Shown: positions 10,358-20,190, counted from the stretch's first letter. The stretch is 64,000 nucleotides of DNA from an uncultured Steroidobacter sp. (GCA_937864115.1 CALMII010000028.1:186001-250000), one strand, 5' to 3'. Made by a program: numbers and translations. The notes: generated by a model not told the origin, from the sequence alone.

Positions 10358-10602
10358 CGGGTCCGGCACACATGACAAAGTGATGACATATTCTTGACGG
10401 GCGGGGGATTCCCGTAAGCGAATGCCGATCACGGTTTGAACGGATTTCCGCGGGAAATTCGAGGAAATCCGGCGGCCTGCATCACATGCATGCGGACGTG
10501 GTTCACATGCATACCGCCTTCCGGCACTGGATCACGCTTTCAGGGTTCTTCCGCGGTGCGCCATCAGACCCTGCGGAATGCCGAATGCCCGAAGCCGGTT
10601 CG

Positions 10603-12351
10603 TCAGAACAGCTCGTCTCCCGGATTCTTCAGCATCTGCGCCCGCACGAGCGGAATCGGCGGACCGCCGTGCGACAGAAACTGATCGTGAAACTGTTTGA
10701 GCGACTTGCCGCGATTCTCGGCCTGCCAGTCGGCGTACAGTCTGCGGATCATCAGCTTGCCCATCGTGTAGTTCAGATAGGCGGGATCGTACGTGCCGCG
10801 CGCCGCCTGCTGTCGCGCATTGCCGGCGTCCTGATAGGCCTTGTCGCGAAACAGCTGCTCGCACTCGGACACCTTCATGCCCTGCGTGTGCAACCCGATC
10901 GCGCACACATAACGGACGTTGCGCAGCAGCGCGTTGAGCAGCTGGCCGATGTGACGTTCCGGACTGTTCTGCGCCAGTCCCTGCTCCACCATCATTTCTT
11001 CGGTGTAGTGCGCCCAGCCTTCTGCAAAGGCGTAGCCGACCATCAGCTGGCCGAAGCGCCACAACGAACGGTTCGAATGCAGGAACTGCAGGAAGTGACC
11101 GGGCCACACCTCGTGCACCGAGGTGAACAGCAGGCTCGCTTCGCCGGGGATGTAGGCAAGCTGTTCGGCCCTGGTCCAGGTCGGATCGGGCGGTGCGATG
11201 TAGTACACGGAGGGCATGTTCGTTTCGTACGGCCCGGGAATGTTGATGTAGGCCGCGTTCTGCGCGTTGTACGGCGGTGCCGCATCGACCTTCGCTTCCT
11301 CCGTGCCCGGGATCGACACGATGTCGTGATCGACGAGGTACTGGCGCAGTTCCGTCAGCTGCGCGCGTGCCGCGACCACCGGACCGCCCTGCGGCTTGTT
11401 CGCCTCCTGCTTCGCAACGCATTGCGCGATCGTTCCCCTGGGCAGGTACTGCTTGCACGCGTCCGCGAGCGCGGCGAGGTTGCGTTCGAGATCGGCGCGT
11501 CCGATCGCGCCGAGCCGGTCGAGCGGCGTCGTGACGCGCTCGGTCATGTTCAGCATGGCGGCAAAGCGTTCGGCGCCGAGCGCGTAGTCGTCGGTCGCCT
11601 GCGCACGCTGCGCTTCGACCCACTGGCTCATGTCCATCATCGCCTGCGCTGCCGGCTCGATGGCGGCCTTGAGTTCCGCCTGCAGCGCTTCGTCCTTCAC
11701 TTCGGCGAATGCCTGCGGCACATCGTTGCGATAGAAGTCGGCGAAGCCCTTGAAGCCGCGCCAGCCGTATTCGACGAAGGTCCGCGGCATCGGCGTCTGC
11801 AGATTGGCGCGGACCTGGGCGAGCGCGCCGGGAATCGCCTTCGCATATCTGATGAACGCCCGCAGACGTTCATCGACGGGCGCGTACGGCACGGTGATGT
11901 AGGTCGCCGGATCGAGTCCGTGATCGAAGTAATAGGAGACGTTGGTGAACGGCTGGCGCGCATCGCGCAGCCAGAAAATTTCCCGGTCGAGCACGGCGAT
12001 CACGTAGTCGCGCTGGAAACGCTGTTCGGCAGACAGGGCAGCGTCGCCGAATCCGGCCGCTTCATCGCGGGACTTCTCGAGCAACTCGAGTTCCCTGGCG
12101 AACCCCGCCGCGCTCCAGTCCGGCAACTGCCCGTCGAATTCGTGACGGCCGGCGGACACGGCGAACGGCGGACTGAGAACGAACGACTGCTCGATCACGC
12201 GATCGACGAAACTCGACCACGCGGCCTGGCCGGCCGCTTTGGCGGCGCTGGCGTTGTCTGCGGCCGGCGGCGAACGCTCGCAACCGGTGAGTGCGAGCAG
12301 CGCGAGTACGACTGCCGTCGTCGAAAACAGGGAGCGGGATGCGCGGATCAT
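10603..12351 (-). CDS. DUF885 family lipoprotein, putative metallopeptidase
   Basis: About 582 residues. The N-terminus MIRASRSLFSTTAV followed by LALLALTGC is a lipoprotein signal with the lipobox cysteine at residue 24, so the protein is probably anchored at the periplasmic face of a membrane. DUF885 proteins are predicted zinc metallopeptidases; here HEVWPGH (H413, E414, H419) followed downstream by EGWAHYTEEMM supplies two His, the general base Glu and a third Glu ligand. I chose the ATG preceded by CCGGAG at 9 bases; a GTG 45 bases upstream would put 15 residues before the signal. It is the last gene of a probable unit with the two TonB-dependent receptors upstream, separated from them by a REP pair. 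The substrate is unknown; peptide processing is an inference. Confidence 0.85.
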   Translation of the reverse strand: MIRASRSLFSTTAVVLALLALTGCERSPPAADNASAAKAAGQAAWSSFVDRVIEQSFVLSPPFAVSAGRHEFDGQLPDWSAAGFARELELLEKSRDEAAGFGDAALSAEQRFQRDYVIAVLDREIFWLRDARQPFTNVSYYFDHGLDPATYITVPYAPVDERLRAFIRYAKAIPGALAQVRANLQTPMPRTFVEYGWRGFKGFADFYRNDVPQAFAEVKDEALQAELKAAIEPAAQAMMDMSQWVEAQRAQATDDYALGAERFAAMLNMTERVTTPLDRLGAIGRADLERNLAALADACKQYLPRGTIAQCVAKQEANKPQGGPVVAARAQLTELRQYLVDHDIVSIPGTEEAKVDAAPPYNAQNAAYINIPGPYETNMPSVYYIAPPDPTWTRAEQLAYIPGEASLLFTSVHEVWPGHFLQFLHSNRSLWRFGQLMVGYAFAEGWAHYTEEMMVEQGLAQNSPERHIGQLLNALLRNVRYVCAIGLHTQGMKVSECEQLFRDKAYQDAGNARQQAARGTYDPAYLNYTMGKLMIRRLYADWQAENRGKSLKQFHDQFLSHGGPPIPLVRAQMLKNPGDELF

Positions 12352-12410
12352 CGGATGCGGCTCCGGTTGCAGACGGATGAGCCGCATCATACTCACGGAT
12401 TCGTCGTTGT

Positions 12411-12484
12411 TGTGGGGCCGGTTTCTTCCTGTAGGTCAGGCTTTAGCCTGACTTTTCAGAGGCCGGCTGAAGCCGGCCCCACAG
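12411..12484. repeat. REP/BIME pair (GTAGGTCAGGCTT and GGCCGGCTGAAGCC types)
   Basis: Two palindromes face each other: TGTAGGTCAGGCTTTAGCCT, continuing GAC, then GGCCGGCTGAAGCCGGCCCC, continuing ACAG. A truncated TGTGGGGCCGG precedes them. It lies between the receptor and the DUF885 gene, where the hairpins could stabilise or attenuate the transcript. Confidence 0.85.
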
Positions 12485-12492
12485 TCGGAGTC

Positions 12493-14874
12493 CTAGAAGG
12501 TCACGCGCGCCGACAGTCCGTAGGTGCGCGGCGTGTTGGTCAGATAACCGACACGGGCGCGGGTGCCGCGTTCGCGATCCACCGACAGGTAGGCGCGTTC
12601 GTCCCAGAGGTTGTTCAGGAACGCAGCGACCTCCCATTGACCGGTGCGGACACCGATGCGGAAGTTGCCGATCTCGTAGCTCGGCAGTTCGGGATCGAAC
12701 GTGAAGCCCGTGATCGTCGGATCGCCGAAGGCGAAGAAGCCGGGTCCCGTGCAGCCCGCGGTCACGCCGACGCAGCCGAACGGCGCTTCCTGGTCCGCAA
12801 GCTGCGTCCACGAAGAGCCAACATGCTGCAGCGTGAGATTCGCAAAACCATCGAGCTGCGAACTGAACTGCCAGTGGTACGTCGCACTTGCGGCCGCCTG
12901 GAGTTCCGGCGAGGTCGGCAGGCGATTGCCGTCGCGGATACCCGCGATCGGATCGCCCGTGCCGGTCAGCCGCGACTCGGTGATTTCCGCCTGGATGTAG
13001 GTCGCCGACAGGCCCAGATCCCAGTTCGCGTTCGGCCGCGCCAGCAGTTCGATCTCGCCGCCGATCGACTCGGCCTGCGCATTGAGGACGATGCGCGAGG
13101 AGCACGAACCCGCATCGGCGATCACCTGCAGGTCGTCGATGTCGGAATAGAACACCGCGGCGTTGAACTGCACCCTGCCGTCGGCGAAGCGTGTCTTGGC
13201 GCCGATCTCGTAGTTGGTGTTCTTCTCGTCGGAGAAATCCGGATGACCGTCGTAGGTGACGAGGTCGTCGTCGCTGCACAGGGTCACGTTCAGCGGATCG
13301 TTGATGCCGCCGAGCCGGAAGCCGCGCGACACCTGCGCGCTCAGCAGCACGTCGTCGTTCGGCTCGAAGGTGAGGATCACGCGCGGCGAATAGCCGTCGG
13401 AACTCGTCGAGCCGGGCTCGTCCGTGTAACCCTGATCGGCGAACACGCCGGCGAACGTCAGCACGCGATCTTCGTCGAAGTCGTAGTAGCGGATGCCGCC
13501 GGTCAGCGCCCACCGTTCGTTGAAATGAACGGTCGCTTCGCCGAACAGCGCCATCTGCTTGAAGTCGAAATCGACCTGCGAGTAGTACGGCGTGTCGGGC
13601 GGCGCATTGAAGCCCGAACTGGGCGGCAGGCCGCGACTCGTCAGGACCAGGTCATAGCCAGGCGTCGGCAGGTCCTGGCCGTAGTCGCGATCGATGTCCT
13701 GATAGAACGCGCCCACCAGCCATTCGAACGTACCTTCGCCGCTCGACGCGAGCCGCAGTTCCTGGCTGAGGGCCTTGAGTCTGGTCGTGTCGATGAGGGG
13801 CGAATTCAGCCGTACTTCGGCGGGCGTGCCGGCGAACGAACCGTAGGTCACGCTGCCGGACAGCGAACTGGCATCGCGCGTCACCACCACGTCGCGATCC
13901 GTATAGGACGTGACCGATGTGAGCGTCGCGGCGCCGAGACCGAATTCCATCTTCAGGTCGGCGAGCAGGAACTCGTCGTCGAGTCCTTCGGTGAGCTGCG
14001 TGACCTGGCCGCGTTCGCCGGGATCCACCGCGGGCTGCGTCGTAGTGTAGGGATTGCCGAGGATGTTGTAGACGTCGATGCGCGGATAGCCGTCGGTCTC
14101 CAGCTTCTGGTAGACGATGCGCGGCGTGATCGAGACGACGTCGTTCGGCTGGATCAGCAATGAAACGCGCCCGCCGGTCTTCGAACCGCTGTTCACGTCT
14201 TCGCGCACATTGCGGCCGGGGTAGTACGAATCGATGAAGCCGGCAATCTCGTCGTAGTAGCCCACCAGCCGCAGCGCGGCGACTTCGCCCATCGGTACGT
14301 TCAGCGCAGCCTTGAAGCCGCCGCCCACGTCGGTGTCGGTGCCGGTATAGAGATTCGCTTCGGCCGCGCCCTCGAACTTGCCGAGCTGCGGTGCGCGCGT
14401 GATGTAACGCAACGTGCCCGACGCCGAGCCGGCGCCGAACAGTGTGCCCTGCGGACCGCGCAGCACTTCGAAACGTTCGAGATCGAAGAGATCGAGGTCC
14501 GGCGTGAACAGGGCCTGCGAGATCGGCGACTCATCGAGATAGACGCCGACCGATTCCTTCACGCCGCCCACCAGATCGCGCACCACCTGACCGGCGCTGA
14601 CGCCGCGGATCGCAACCTGGCTTTGTCCTGCACCGAGATCGGTGATGGTGAGGCCGGCGACGTTGCGCGACAGTTCGGCGATGTTGCCGGTGCCCGTGTC
14701 GCGCATCTGCGATTCGGTCATGGCGGCGACGGAGAACGGCACGTCCTGCAGGGACGCTTCGCGCTTCTGCGCGGTGACGATGATTTCGTCGATGAGACTG
14801 CCTTCCTGAGCGCCGGCGGTGAACGGAATCACCGGCGTCAGCATGGTCACGATCAAGCCGTGTTGCCTTTTCAT
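12493..14874 (-). CDS. TonB-dependent outer-membrane receptor
   Basis: 793 residues. A signal peptide (MKRQHGLIVTMLTPVIPF then TAGAQ) is followed by a TonB-box-like IDEIIVTAQKREASLQDVP, a plug domain (about 40-160; NVAGLTITDLG, FEVLRGPQGTLFGAGSASG) and a 22-strand barrel ending in ARVTF with the usual terminal Phe. TonB/ExbBD-powered import of a ligand across the outer membrane is the known family role. The ENTRY of IIVTAQKRE and the VLRGPQGTLFG plug motif are typical of iron-complex and other sphingomonad/xanthomonad-type receptors, but the ligand cannot be read from the sequence. GGGGGATCG lies upstream of the ATG. It begins 38 bases after the preceding receptor gene, which suggests co-transcription. 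Confidence 0.93.
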   Translation of the reverse strand: MKRQHGLIVTMLTPVIPFTAGAQEGSLIDEIIVTAQKREASLQDVPFSVAAMTESQMRDTGTGNIAELSRNVAGLTITDLGAGQSQVAIRGVSAGQVVRDLVGGVKESVGVYLDESPISQALFTPDLDLFDLERFEVLRGPQGTLFGAGSASGTLRYITRAPQLGKFEGAAEANLYTGTDTDVGGGFKAALNVPMGEVAALRLVGYYDEIAGFIDSYYPGRNVREDVNSGSKTGGRVSLLIQPNDVVSITPRIVYQKLETDGYPRIDVYNILGNPYTTTQPAVDPGERGQVTQLTEGLDDEFLLADLKMEFGLGAATLTSVTSYTDRDVVVTRDASSLSGSVTYGSFAGTPAEVRLNSPLIDTTRLKALSQELRLASSGEGTFEWLVGAFYQDIDRDYGQDLPTPGYDLVLTSRGLPPSSGFNAPPDTPYYSQVDFDFKQMALFGEATVHFNERWALTGGIRYYDFDEDRVLTFAGVFADQGYTDEPGSTSSDGYSPRVILTFEPNDDVLLSAQVSRGFRLGGINDPLNVTLCSDDDLVTYDGHPDFSDEKNTNYEIGAKTRFADGRVQFNAAVFYSDIDDLQVIADAGSCSSRIVLNAQAESIGGEIELLARPNANWDLGLSATYIQAEITESRLTGTGDPIAGIRDGNRLPTSPELQAAASATYHWQFSSQLDGFANLTLQHVGSSWTQLADQEAPFGCVGVTAGCTGPGFFAFGDPTITGFTFDPELPSYEIGNFRIGVRTGQWEVAAFLNNLWDERAYLSVDRERGTRARVGYLTNTPRTYGLSARVTF

Positions 14875-14912
14875 GCGGTCGATCCCCCGTGTCGTTGTTG
14901 AGCGTTGACTCG

Positions 14913-17531
14913 TCAGAAACTCAGGATGGCCTTGGCGTTCCAGAAACGGCCGCGCGGACTGTGCACGTTCTGAACGTAGCCATAGAGGTCTGCGTCGCCT
15001 TCGCCGACGGCGAACGGCGGTTTCTCGTCGAACGCGTTGTCTACACCCAGCAGCAGCTTGACGTTCCCGAAGCCCGTGTATCGCAGCTGCAGATTCAGGG
15101 TCGTGAAGTCTCCGACGTCGCGGGTGTCGTTCGTGTCGTAGTCGAGTCGTGTGTCGAAGTCCGCGTCCGGCATGTCCTGGAACGGGCCGATGTAGTTGAG
15201 ACTCGCATAGATGCCCCAGACGTCAGTGCCCCAGTCCGCGGTCAGTTGTGCGCGATCTTCCGGATACTCGTACTCGCCCTCCAGCGGCCGGGTGATGAAG
15301 GTCACCCCGTCATCCGCCAGTTCCACGCGCTCGAACTTCAGCAGGCGCGCATAGTTCAGTCCGAGCGTCAGCCGCCCTGGCCCCATGGCGAATCCTGCGT
15401 ATGCACCGAAGTCGATGCCTGTCGCCGATTGTTCGGAAATGTTGATGATCTCGCCGTGGATGAGCTGGAGCTGACCCAGCGTGTCACCGGGCAGCGGCGC
15501 GCTTCGTTCGCATACGGTGCTGGCCTGTACATTGCAGGACTGCGTGTAGAACAGGCTGAAGATGTTGTCGATCTTGTTTTCCTGCTTGATATCCCAGTAG
15601 TCCAGCGTCAGCTCGATGGCGTCGTTCGGCTTCCACGCCACGCCGATGTTGAGCGTGTCCGACTCCTCGGCCTTCAGATCCGGATTGCCGACGTACTCGA
15701 TGTTGTAGTCGGTCGTCGCGCAGTAGTCTGGGTTGTCTGCGCAGCCGTAGGTGTCGGTGAAGAATTTCGACTCCTGCGAGGGACCCAGGCCAATCTGCGC
15801 AAGCGACGGCGCGCGAAATCCCGTACCCCAGGATGCGCGGAACGCCAGCGAATCGATGGGCGCCCAGCGCAAGGCAATCTTCGGATTGGTGGTGTCGCCG
15901 AAGTCGCTGTAGTCGTCGTAACGCGCAGCGAGGCTCAATTCCAGGCTCTCGAGGATCGGCACGGAGAACTCGACGAACAGCGCCCAGCTATCGCGTGCGG
16001 CATCGGCCATGACGGCTTCGGTACCGAAGATCAGGCCACGCTGGAACTGATCGTCGGGAATATCCGAAATGCTCTCCTCGCGATACTCGGCGCCGGCCGC
16101 CATCTTTATTTCGCCTGCCGGCAGGTTGAAGAGTCCACCGGACAGTTGAACGTCGTACATCTCCAGTTCCGACTCGCCGCGTCGCACGAGACTGGTGTTG
16201 ATGGCATCGATCGTGGGTTGCGGATTCTGAACCCCGCCGAATGGGTTGTAGCGTCCGGCATCGATTTCGGTTTGCAGAAAATCGGTACGGATCCAGCCCT
16301 GACCGCGATTGCCCGTCTGCTCCGACTTGCCGCGCGAACGCTGTGCAGCGGCTTCCCAGTCCCAATCGGCAAACGAGCCGCGCAGTCCCAGCACTGCGCG
16401 CACGTTGTTGCTTTCGATGTTCCACTGGCGCGGACCGGCATCCACGGTGCGGTAGCGATCGATCAGGATCGACGTCGCCGCAGGGAACGGATTGTCCGGA
16501 TGCGTGACGGGCACCGAGAGTCCGGCGCCGCCGTCGAGCGGCGTCGGTGCGCCCTGCGCGAATGACGTGTTGTGCTGCAGCTCCAGTTCGCCGAAGAGTT
16601 CCGTATTGGCTGCGATCGTCTGATGCGCGAGCAGCATGAACCCGGTGCGTTCGGATTCGGGAATCAGCACGTTCCAGATGCCGAAGTCGTAAACGCAGCT
16701 GGAGCCGGCGATGCTGTCCGCGGGACATCCGGGATCGCGGGTGACGACGCCATTGACGATGAAACGTCCCGGGTAGCCGCGCGAAGAGCGGAAGTCTTCG
16801 CCGCCTCGGGCCGTCTGGTCGGCCGAACCCAGGCTGCCGCGCTCGACATTGAACAGGTTCGTGTTCTTGAAGTAGTCGAGCACCATCGTGACGTTCGAAT
16901 CCTCGCTGCCGATACCCCAGACCGCCGACGCAGTGACTTCGTCATAACCGTCGGCGCTGCCGTAGCCGGCTGAGGCTTCGAAACCATCGAAGTCTTTGCG
17001 GGTGATGATGTTGACGACACCGGCGACCGCGTCGGAACCGTAAACGGCGGAGGAACCGTCCTTGAGCACTTCGACCCGCTCGATAGCGGCCACGGGAATG
17101 GAATTGATGTCGACGAAATTCGTGGTGATGTTCTCGGCGAATGCATTGATGGCGACCCGCCTGCCATTCAGCAGTACCAGAGTCGCGTCTGCGCCGAAGC
17201 CGCGCAGGCTGATCGAGGCTGCGCCATTGGCGGTCGAGTCCTGGTTATTGCCGCGAGTGGAGAACGAACCATTGCCGTTGTTCGGCATCTTCTCCATCAA
17301 CTGCTGCAGATTGCTGTAGCCCGATTTCTCGATGCTGGCGCGATCGACCGTAACCACTGGCGAAGGACTTTCGAAGTCGGACGCGCGCGCGATGCGCGAC
17401 CCCGTCACCACGATCTCCTCGACCTCCGCCGCACCGGCGGCGTGTATACATGTAGCAGAAATAAGACATATCGACACCGCTGCGGCGCGCGGCCCGTTGC
17501 TCGTCCGGATGGCCAGGATAGATTTGCTCAT
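14913..17531 (-). CDS. TonB-dependent outer-membrane receptor
   Basis: 872 residues, with a signal peptide ending near HAAGAAEVEE, the TonB-box-like EEIVVTGSRIAR, a plug (about 45-165; LQQLMEKMPNNGNGSFSTRG, VLKDGSSAVYGSDAVAGVVN) and a long barrel ending KAILSF. The GSRI start and LKDGSSAVYGSDA plug place it in the large receptor class seen in Xanthomonadales and Sphingomonads that often handles peptides or complex organic ligands; this is a resemblance, not an assignment. CTAGGGGAGG precedes the ATG. It is the first gene of the 17.5-10.6 kb unit, so its promoter should lie in the 140-base gap to the rhomboid gene. Confidence 0.93.
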   Translation of the reverse strand: MSKSILAIRTSNGPRAAAVSICLISATCIHAAGAAEVEEIVVTGSRIARASDFESPSPVVTVDRASIEKSGYSNLQQLMEKMPNNGNGSFSTRGNNQDSTANGAASISLRGFGADATLVLLNGRRVAINAFAENITTNFVDINSIPVAAIERVEVLKDGSSAVYGSDAVAGVVNIITRKDFDGFEASAGYGSADGYDEVTASAVWGIGSEDSNVTMVLDYFKNTNLFNVERGSLGSADQTARGGEDFRSSRGYPGRFIVNGVVTRDPGCPADSIAGSSCVYDFGIWNVLIPESERTGFMLLAHQTIAANTELFGELELQHNTSFAQGAPTPLDGGAGLSVPVTHPDNPFPAATSILIDRYRTVDAGPRQWNIESNNVRAVLGLRGSFADWDWEAAAQRSRGKSEQTGNRGQGWIRTDFLQTEIDAGRYNPFGGVQNPQPTIDAINTSLVRRGESELEMYDVQLSGGLFNLPAGEIKMAAGAEYREESISDIPDDQFQRGLIFGTEAVMADAARDSWALFVEFSVPILESLELSLAARYDDYSDFGDTTNPKIALRWAPIDSLAFRASWGTGFRAPSLAQIGLGPSQESKFFTDTYGCADNPDYCATTDYNIEYVGNPDLKAEESDTLNIGVAWKPNDAIELTLDYWDIKQENKIDNIFSLFYTQSCNVQASTVCERSAPLPGDTLGQLQLIHGEIINISEQSATGIDFGAYAGFAMGPGRLTLGLNYARLLKFERVELADDGVTFITRPLEGEYEYPEDRAQLTADWGTDVWGIYASLNYIGPFQDMPDADFDTRLDYDTNDTRDVGDFTTLNLQLRYTGFGNVKLLLGVDNAFDEKPPFAVGEGDADLYGYVQNVHSPRGRFWNAKAILSF

Positions 17532-17673
17532 GACTGCGAACCTCCCCTAGAAATGCGCGGACACTATCAATCAAAACCCTGATGAACCAGTAAGGTTAAA
17601 TACGCTATACCGCAGCGGGAGATGCCCGCCGCGGACCCAGATGTTGCACGAATGAGACGCTTCTGGAGTGTCG

Positions 17674-18279
17674 TCAGAAGAGGGAGGACAGCAACGAGCG
17701 GTAGGCCCCGGGAGTCAGCAGCGCGACGAACAACAACCCCGCCACCGCACCGCCCAGATGCGCATCGTGGTTGATGCGCCCATGCGGATGCTTCGACGCA
17801 TAGAAGGTGTAGGCGAGGTAACCCACGGCGAACAGCGGCGCCGGAATCGGCACCGGAATGGGAATGATGAAGAGCGATTGCTCGGGGAAGTAGATGATCG
17901 ATGCGAACAGCACGGCCGAGATCGCCCCCGACGCGCCGAGGCACTGGTACTCGGGGTTGTTGCGATGGCTGAGCCAGGTGCCGGCGTGGCTCACCAGCAG
18001 GCCGAATGCATAGAGCACGACGAACCAGAACGTGCCGATGTACTGCTCCAGCGGGAAGCCGAAGAAATAGAACGTCATCATGTTGAAGATGAGGTGCATG
18101 AGATCGGCATGCACCAGCGCGCTCGTCACCACCGTCGCGTACTGCCGGCGCCGGAGAAACCAGTAGGGCCGGAAGAGCGACCAGTGGAGCAATTTCGGCG
18201 ACTGATACAGCGCGATCAGGCTGATCGCGATCGTCGCAAAGAAGATGAGGCTCGCCGCCGGACTGCCGATGAAATTCAT
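17674..18279 (-). CDS. Rhomboid family intramembrane serine protease
   Basis: 201 residues from the chosen ATG. Six hydrophobic segments are visible. The catalytic dyad is S118 in GASGA (GxSG motif) and H174 in HDAHLGGAVAG; HADLMHLIFNMMTF in segment 2 is the family HxxxN-type loop/helix. Rhomboids cut substrate transmembrane helices in the inner membrane. The frame is open upstream and an ATG 69 bases earlier would add 23 polar residues (MPRPAVSKKFLDDPHEDSE...); neither start has a convincing ribosome-binding site, so the start is uncertain. It diverges from the LpxO-like gene. Confidence 0.9.
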   Translation of the reverse strand: MNFIGSPAASLIFFATIAISLIALYQSPKLLHWSLFRPYWFLRRRQYATVVTSALVHADLMHLIFNMMTFYFFGFPLEQYIGTFWFVVLYAFGLLVSHAGTWLSHRNNPEYQCLGASGAISAVLFASIIYFPEQSLFIIPIPVPIPAPLFAVGYLAYTFYASKHPHGRINHDAHLGGAVAGLLFVALLTPGAYRSLLSSLF

Positions 18280-18404
18280 GGGACGCAATATTTCCGAATC
18301 TTCATGTGGATCGTCCAGGAATTTCTTCGATACTGCCGGCCGCGGCAAGTCGCGGTCTGGAATCCGCGCCCTTTCTTTGCGACACGGATGTCGGCGCTTC
18401 GCCC

Positions 18405-19358
18405 ATGAATCATCTGCACCTGCATTCCATCGTCGAATCCGTGCCTCGCCTGCTCGTCCTGGCGATCTTCGCGGCGGCCGCCGTGTACACGCATTTGCGC
18501 GGCCGGGTCCGGCATCGCATCGGCCGGCAGCTCACCGATCACTCGACTTTCATGGCGCCGTACAACGCGCTCATGTACCTGTTTTCCGCCGTGCCGGCGC
18601 GGCCCTTCCTGGACCTGAAGAATTTCCCCGAACTCGCGCCGCTGAAACAGGACTGGGAGGCGATCCGCGACGAGGCCATGCGCCTGTTCGACGAAGGTCA
18701 CATCCGTGCGGCATCGAAGTACAACGACCTCGGTTTCAATTCCTTCTTCAAGAGCGGCTGGAAGCGGTTCTATCTGAAGTGGTATGGCGACTTCCTGCCG
18801 TCGGCGAACGCGCTGTGTCCGCACACGACGGAACTGCTGTCGAAAATCCCGAACGTGCATGCCGCGATGTTTGCATTGCTGCCGCCGGGCGCGCGACTGC
18901 CGTCGCATCGCGATCCGTTTGCCGGTTCGTTGCGTTACCACCTCGGGCTGCGCACGCCGAACAACGAGCGCTGCTACATCACCGTGGACGGTGAGCTGTA
19001 CTACTGGAAAGACGGCGAAGCGGTGATGTTCGACGAAACCTACATCCATCGCGCCGAGAACCAGACGGACGTGCAGCGACTGATCCTGTTCTGCGACGTC
19101 GAGCGACCGCTGTCGAATCCGATCGCGCGTGCCTTGAATCGCTGGATCGGCCAGCCGCTGGCGCGGGCGGCAGCGACGCAGAACATGCCGGGCGAGAAAG
19201 TCGGCGTGCTCAACCAGGCGTTCCAGTACGCGTATCAGTTCAGGCTGCTCGCCAAGCGGCTGAAGCAATGGGACCGGAATGTGTATTACCTGCTCAAGTG
19301 GGTGCTGCTGGGATCGCTGGTGTATGCGATCTTCCTGCGGAAGGTGCTGGCGGGCTGA
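18405..19358 (+). CDS. Aspartyl/asparaginyl beta-hydroxylase family, LpxO-like
   Basis: 317 residues. An N-terminal membrane helix (residues 12-30) is followed by a cytosolic Fe(II)/2-oxoglutarate dioxygenase domain. The iron ligands are visible as H168-x-D170 in PSHRDPFAG and distal H215 in ETYIHRAEN; R177 lies in the following SLRYHLGL. A C-terminal hydrophobic stretch (YYLLKWVLLGSLVYAIFL) would be a second membrane segment. LpxO hydroxylates the 2-position of the lipid A secondary acyl chain and has the same helix-dioxygenase layout and size, which makes it the best guess. Other members hydroxylate peptides, so the substrate is not proven. The frame is open 33 codons upstream, but MNHLHLH at 18405 gives the expected length. 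Confidence 0.8.
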   Translation: MNHLHLHSIVESVPRLLVLAIFAAAAVYTHLRGRVRHRIGRQLTDHSTFMAPYNALMYLFSAVPARPFLDLKNFPELAPLKQDWEAIRDEAMRLFDEGHIRAASKYNDLGFNSFFKSGWKRFYLKWYGDFLPSANALCPHTTELLSKIPNVHAAMFALLPPGARLPSHRDPFAGSLRYHLGLRTPNNERCYITVDGELYYWKDGEAVMFDETYIHRAENQTDVQRLILFCDVERPLSNPIARALNRWIGQPLARAAATQNMPGEKVGVLNQAFQYAYQFRLLAKRLKQWDRNVYYLLKWVLLGSLVYAIFLRKVLAG

Positions 19359-19386
19359 GGGCTCTTCTCTATCTTTCTTTCTCTCC

Positions 19387-19475
19387 CTGTGGGGCCGGCT
19401 TCAGCCGGCCGCGACCGCCGGCCGCGACCGCCGATCGCACCCACCGAAGCAGGCCGGCTGAAGCCGGCCCCACAG
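19387..19475. repeat. REP/BIME with an inserted 13-base tandem repeat
   Basis: CTGTGGGGCCGGCTTCAGCC at the left and its inverted partner GGCCGGCTGAAGCCGGCCCC at the right enclose two copies of GGCCGCGACCGCC (19407-19432). It lies between convergent genes (LpxO-like and the lipoprotein), a position where it could act as a two-way transcription barrier. Confidence 0.85.
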
Positions 19476-19500
19476 GAAGAAGCGGGAGCATCGCTGCCTC

Positions 19501-20190
19501 TCAGGTCTCCCCCAGCAGCTGCACCGCGTCGATTTCATTCCAGCCCGGCACGGCATTGGTCGCGAGCGTGATGCGGGCGCTCTTCACCTTGTCGGCGGTC
19601 CTGGCGAAGGAACGATCGAACCACGCGATCGTGCCCGGCGCGTGCTGCTGATCATCGACGCCTTCCCACACGGTGTACTTCGAGCCGTTCTCGGCGACGA
19701 GTTCGACCTTGATGATGGCGCCGGGCGCGTAGTTCTGACGAATGCGGATCTGCGTGGCATGGACCGGGTTCGCGAACACCACTTCCAGCCATTCGATGCC
19801 CTTGTCCGGCGTGGCGGTGGCCCATGCATTGCCGTTATCGGAATACTTGTCGACATTCGGCGCACCGGTGGCCATGTGCGCGGTATAGCTCGACTTCGCC
19901 TCCGGCTCCTTGTCGCCGTAAGTGGAACTGGCCGTGGCCGCAACGGCCCACTGACCGCGGGCATCGGAGACGATCGCGTCTTCGGCGAGCGCTGCCTGAA
20001 TCGCTGCTGCGCGCTCATCCGGCTCCGCCGGTTGCGCGCGGGTCGCTGCAGATGCCGGTGGCGCACTGGCCGCAGCTGCGGGAGCGGCCGCCGGTTCAGC
20101 GACTGGTGTCGGGCCCGGCTGCTGTTTGCTGCAACCGGCTGCCATCAATAGAGCACACAGGACGAGAGTCCAGTTCGATTGGCGATTCAT
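19501..20190 (-). CDS. Lipoprotein with C-terminal discoidin-like beta-sandwich domain
   Basis: 229 residues. MNRQSNWTLVLCALLMAAGC gives a lipobox (MAAGC, Cys20). A low-complexity Ala/Pro linker runs to about residue 60. The rest (WAVAATASSTYGDKEPE..., then NPVHATQIRIRQNYAPG, VELVAENGSKYTVWEG, ARITLATNAVPGWNEIDAV) has the pattern of a galactose-binding/F5-8 type C-like fold, with the WNEIDAVQLLG ending typical of such domains. I recognise no enzyme. A ligand- or glycan-binding cell-envelope role is inference. CCGGAG sits 8 bases before the ATG. The gene diverges from the reductase gene. Confidence 0.75.
   Translation of the reverse strand: MNRQSNWTLVLCALLMAAGCSKQQPGPTPVAEPAAAPAAAASAPPASAATRAQPAEPDERAAAIQAALAEDAIVSDARGQWAVAATASSTYGDKEPEAKSSYTAHMATGAPNVDKYSDNGNAWATATPDKGIEWLEVVFANPVHATQIRIRQNYAPGAIIKVELVAENGSKYTVWEGVDDQQHAPGTIAWFDRSFARTADKVKSARITLATNAVPGWNEIDAVQLLGET

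Noticed and set aside
299..10375. Very long open frames on the plus strand (up to about 1600 codons) opposite the autotransporter
   Set aside because: They share codon boundaries with the minus-strand gene, are Arg/Ala-rich with no domain signatures, and arise from the codon-position bias of GC-rich DNA. The minus frame gives clean repeats, signal peptide and barrel.
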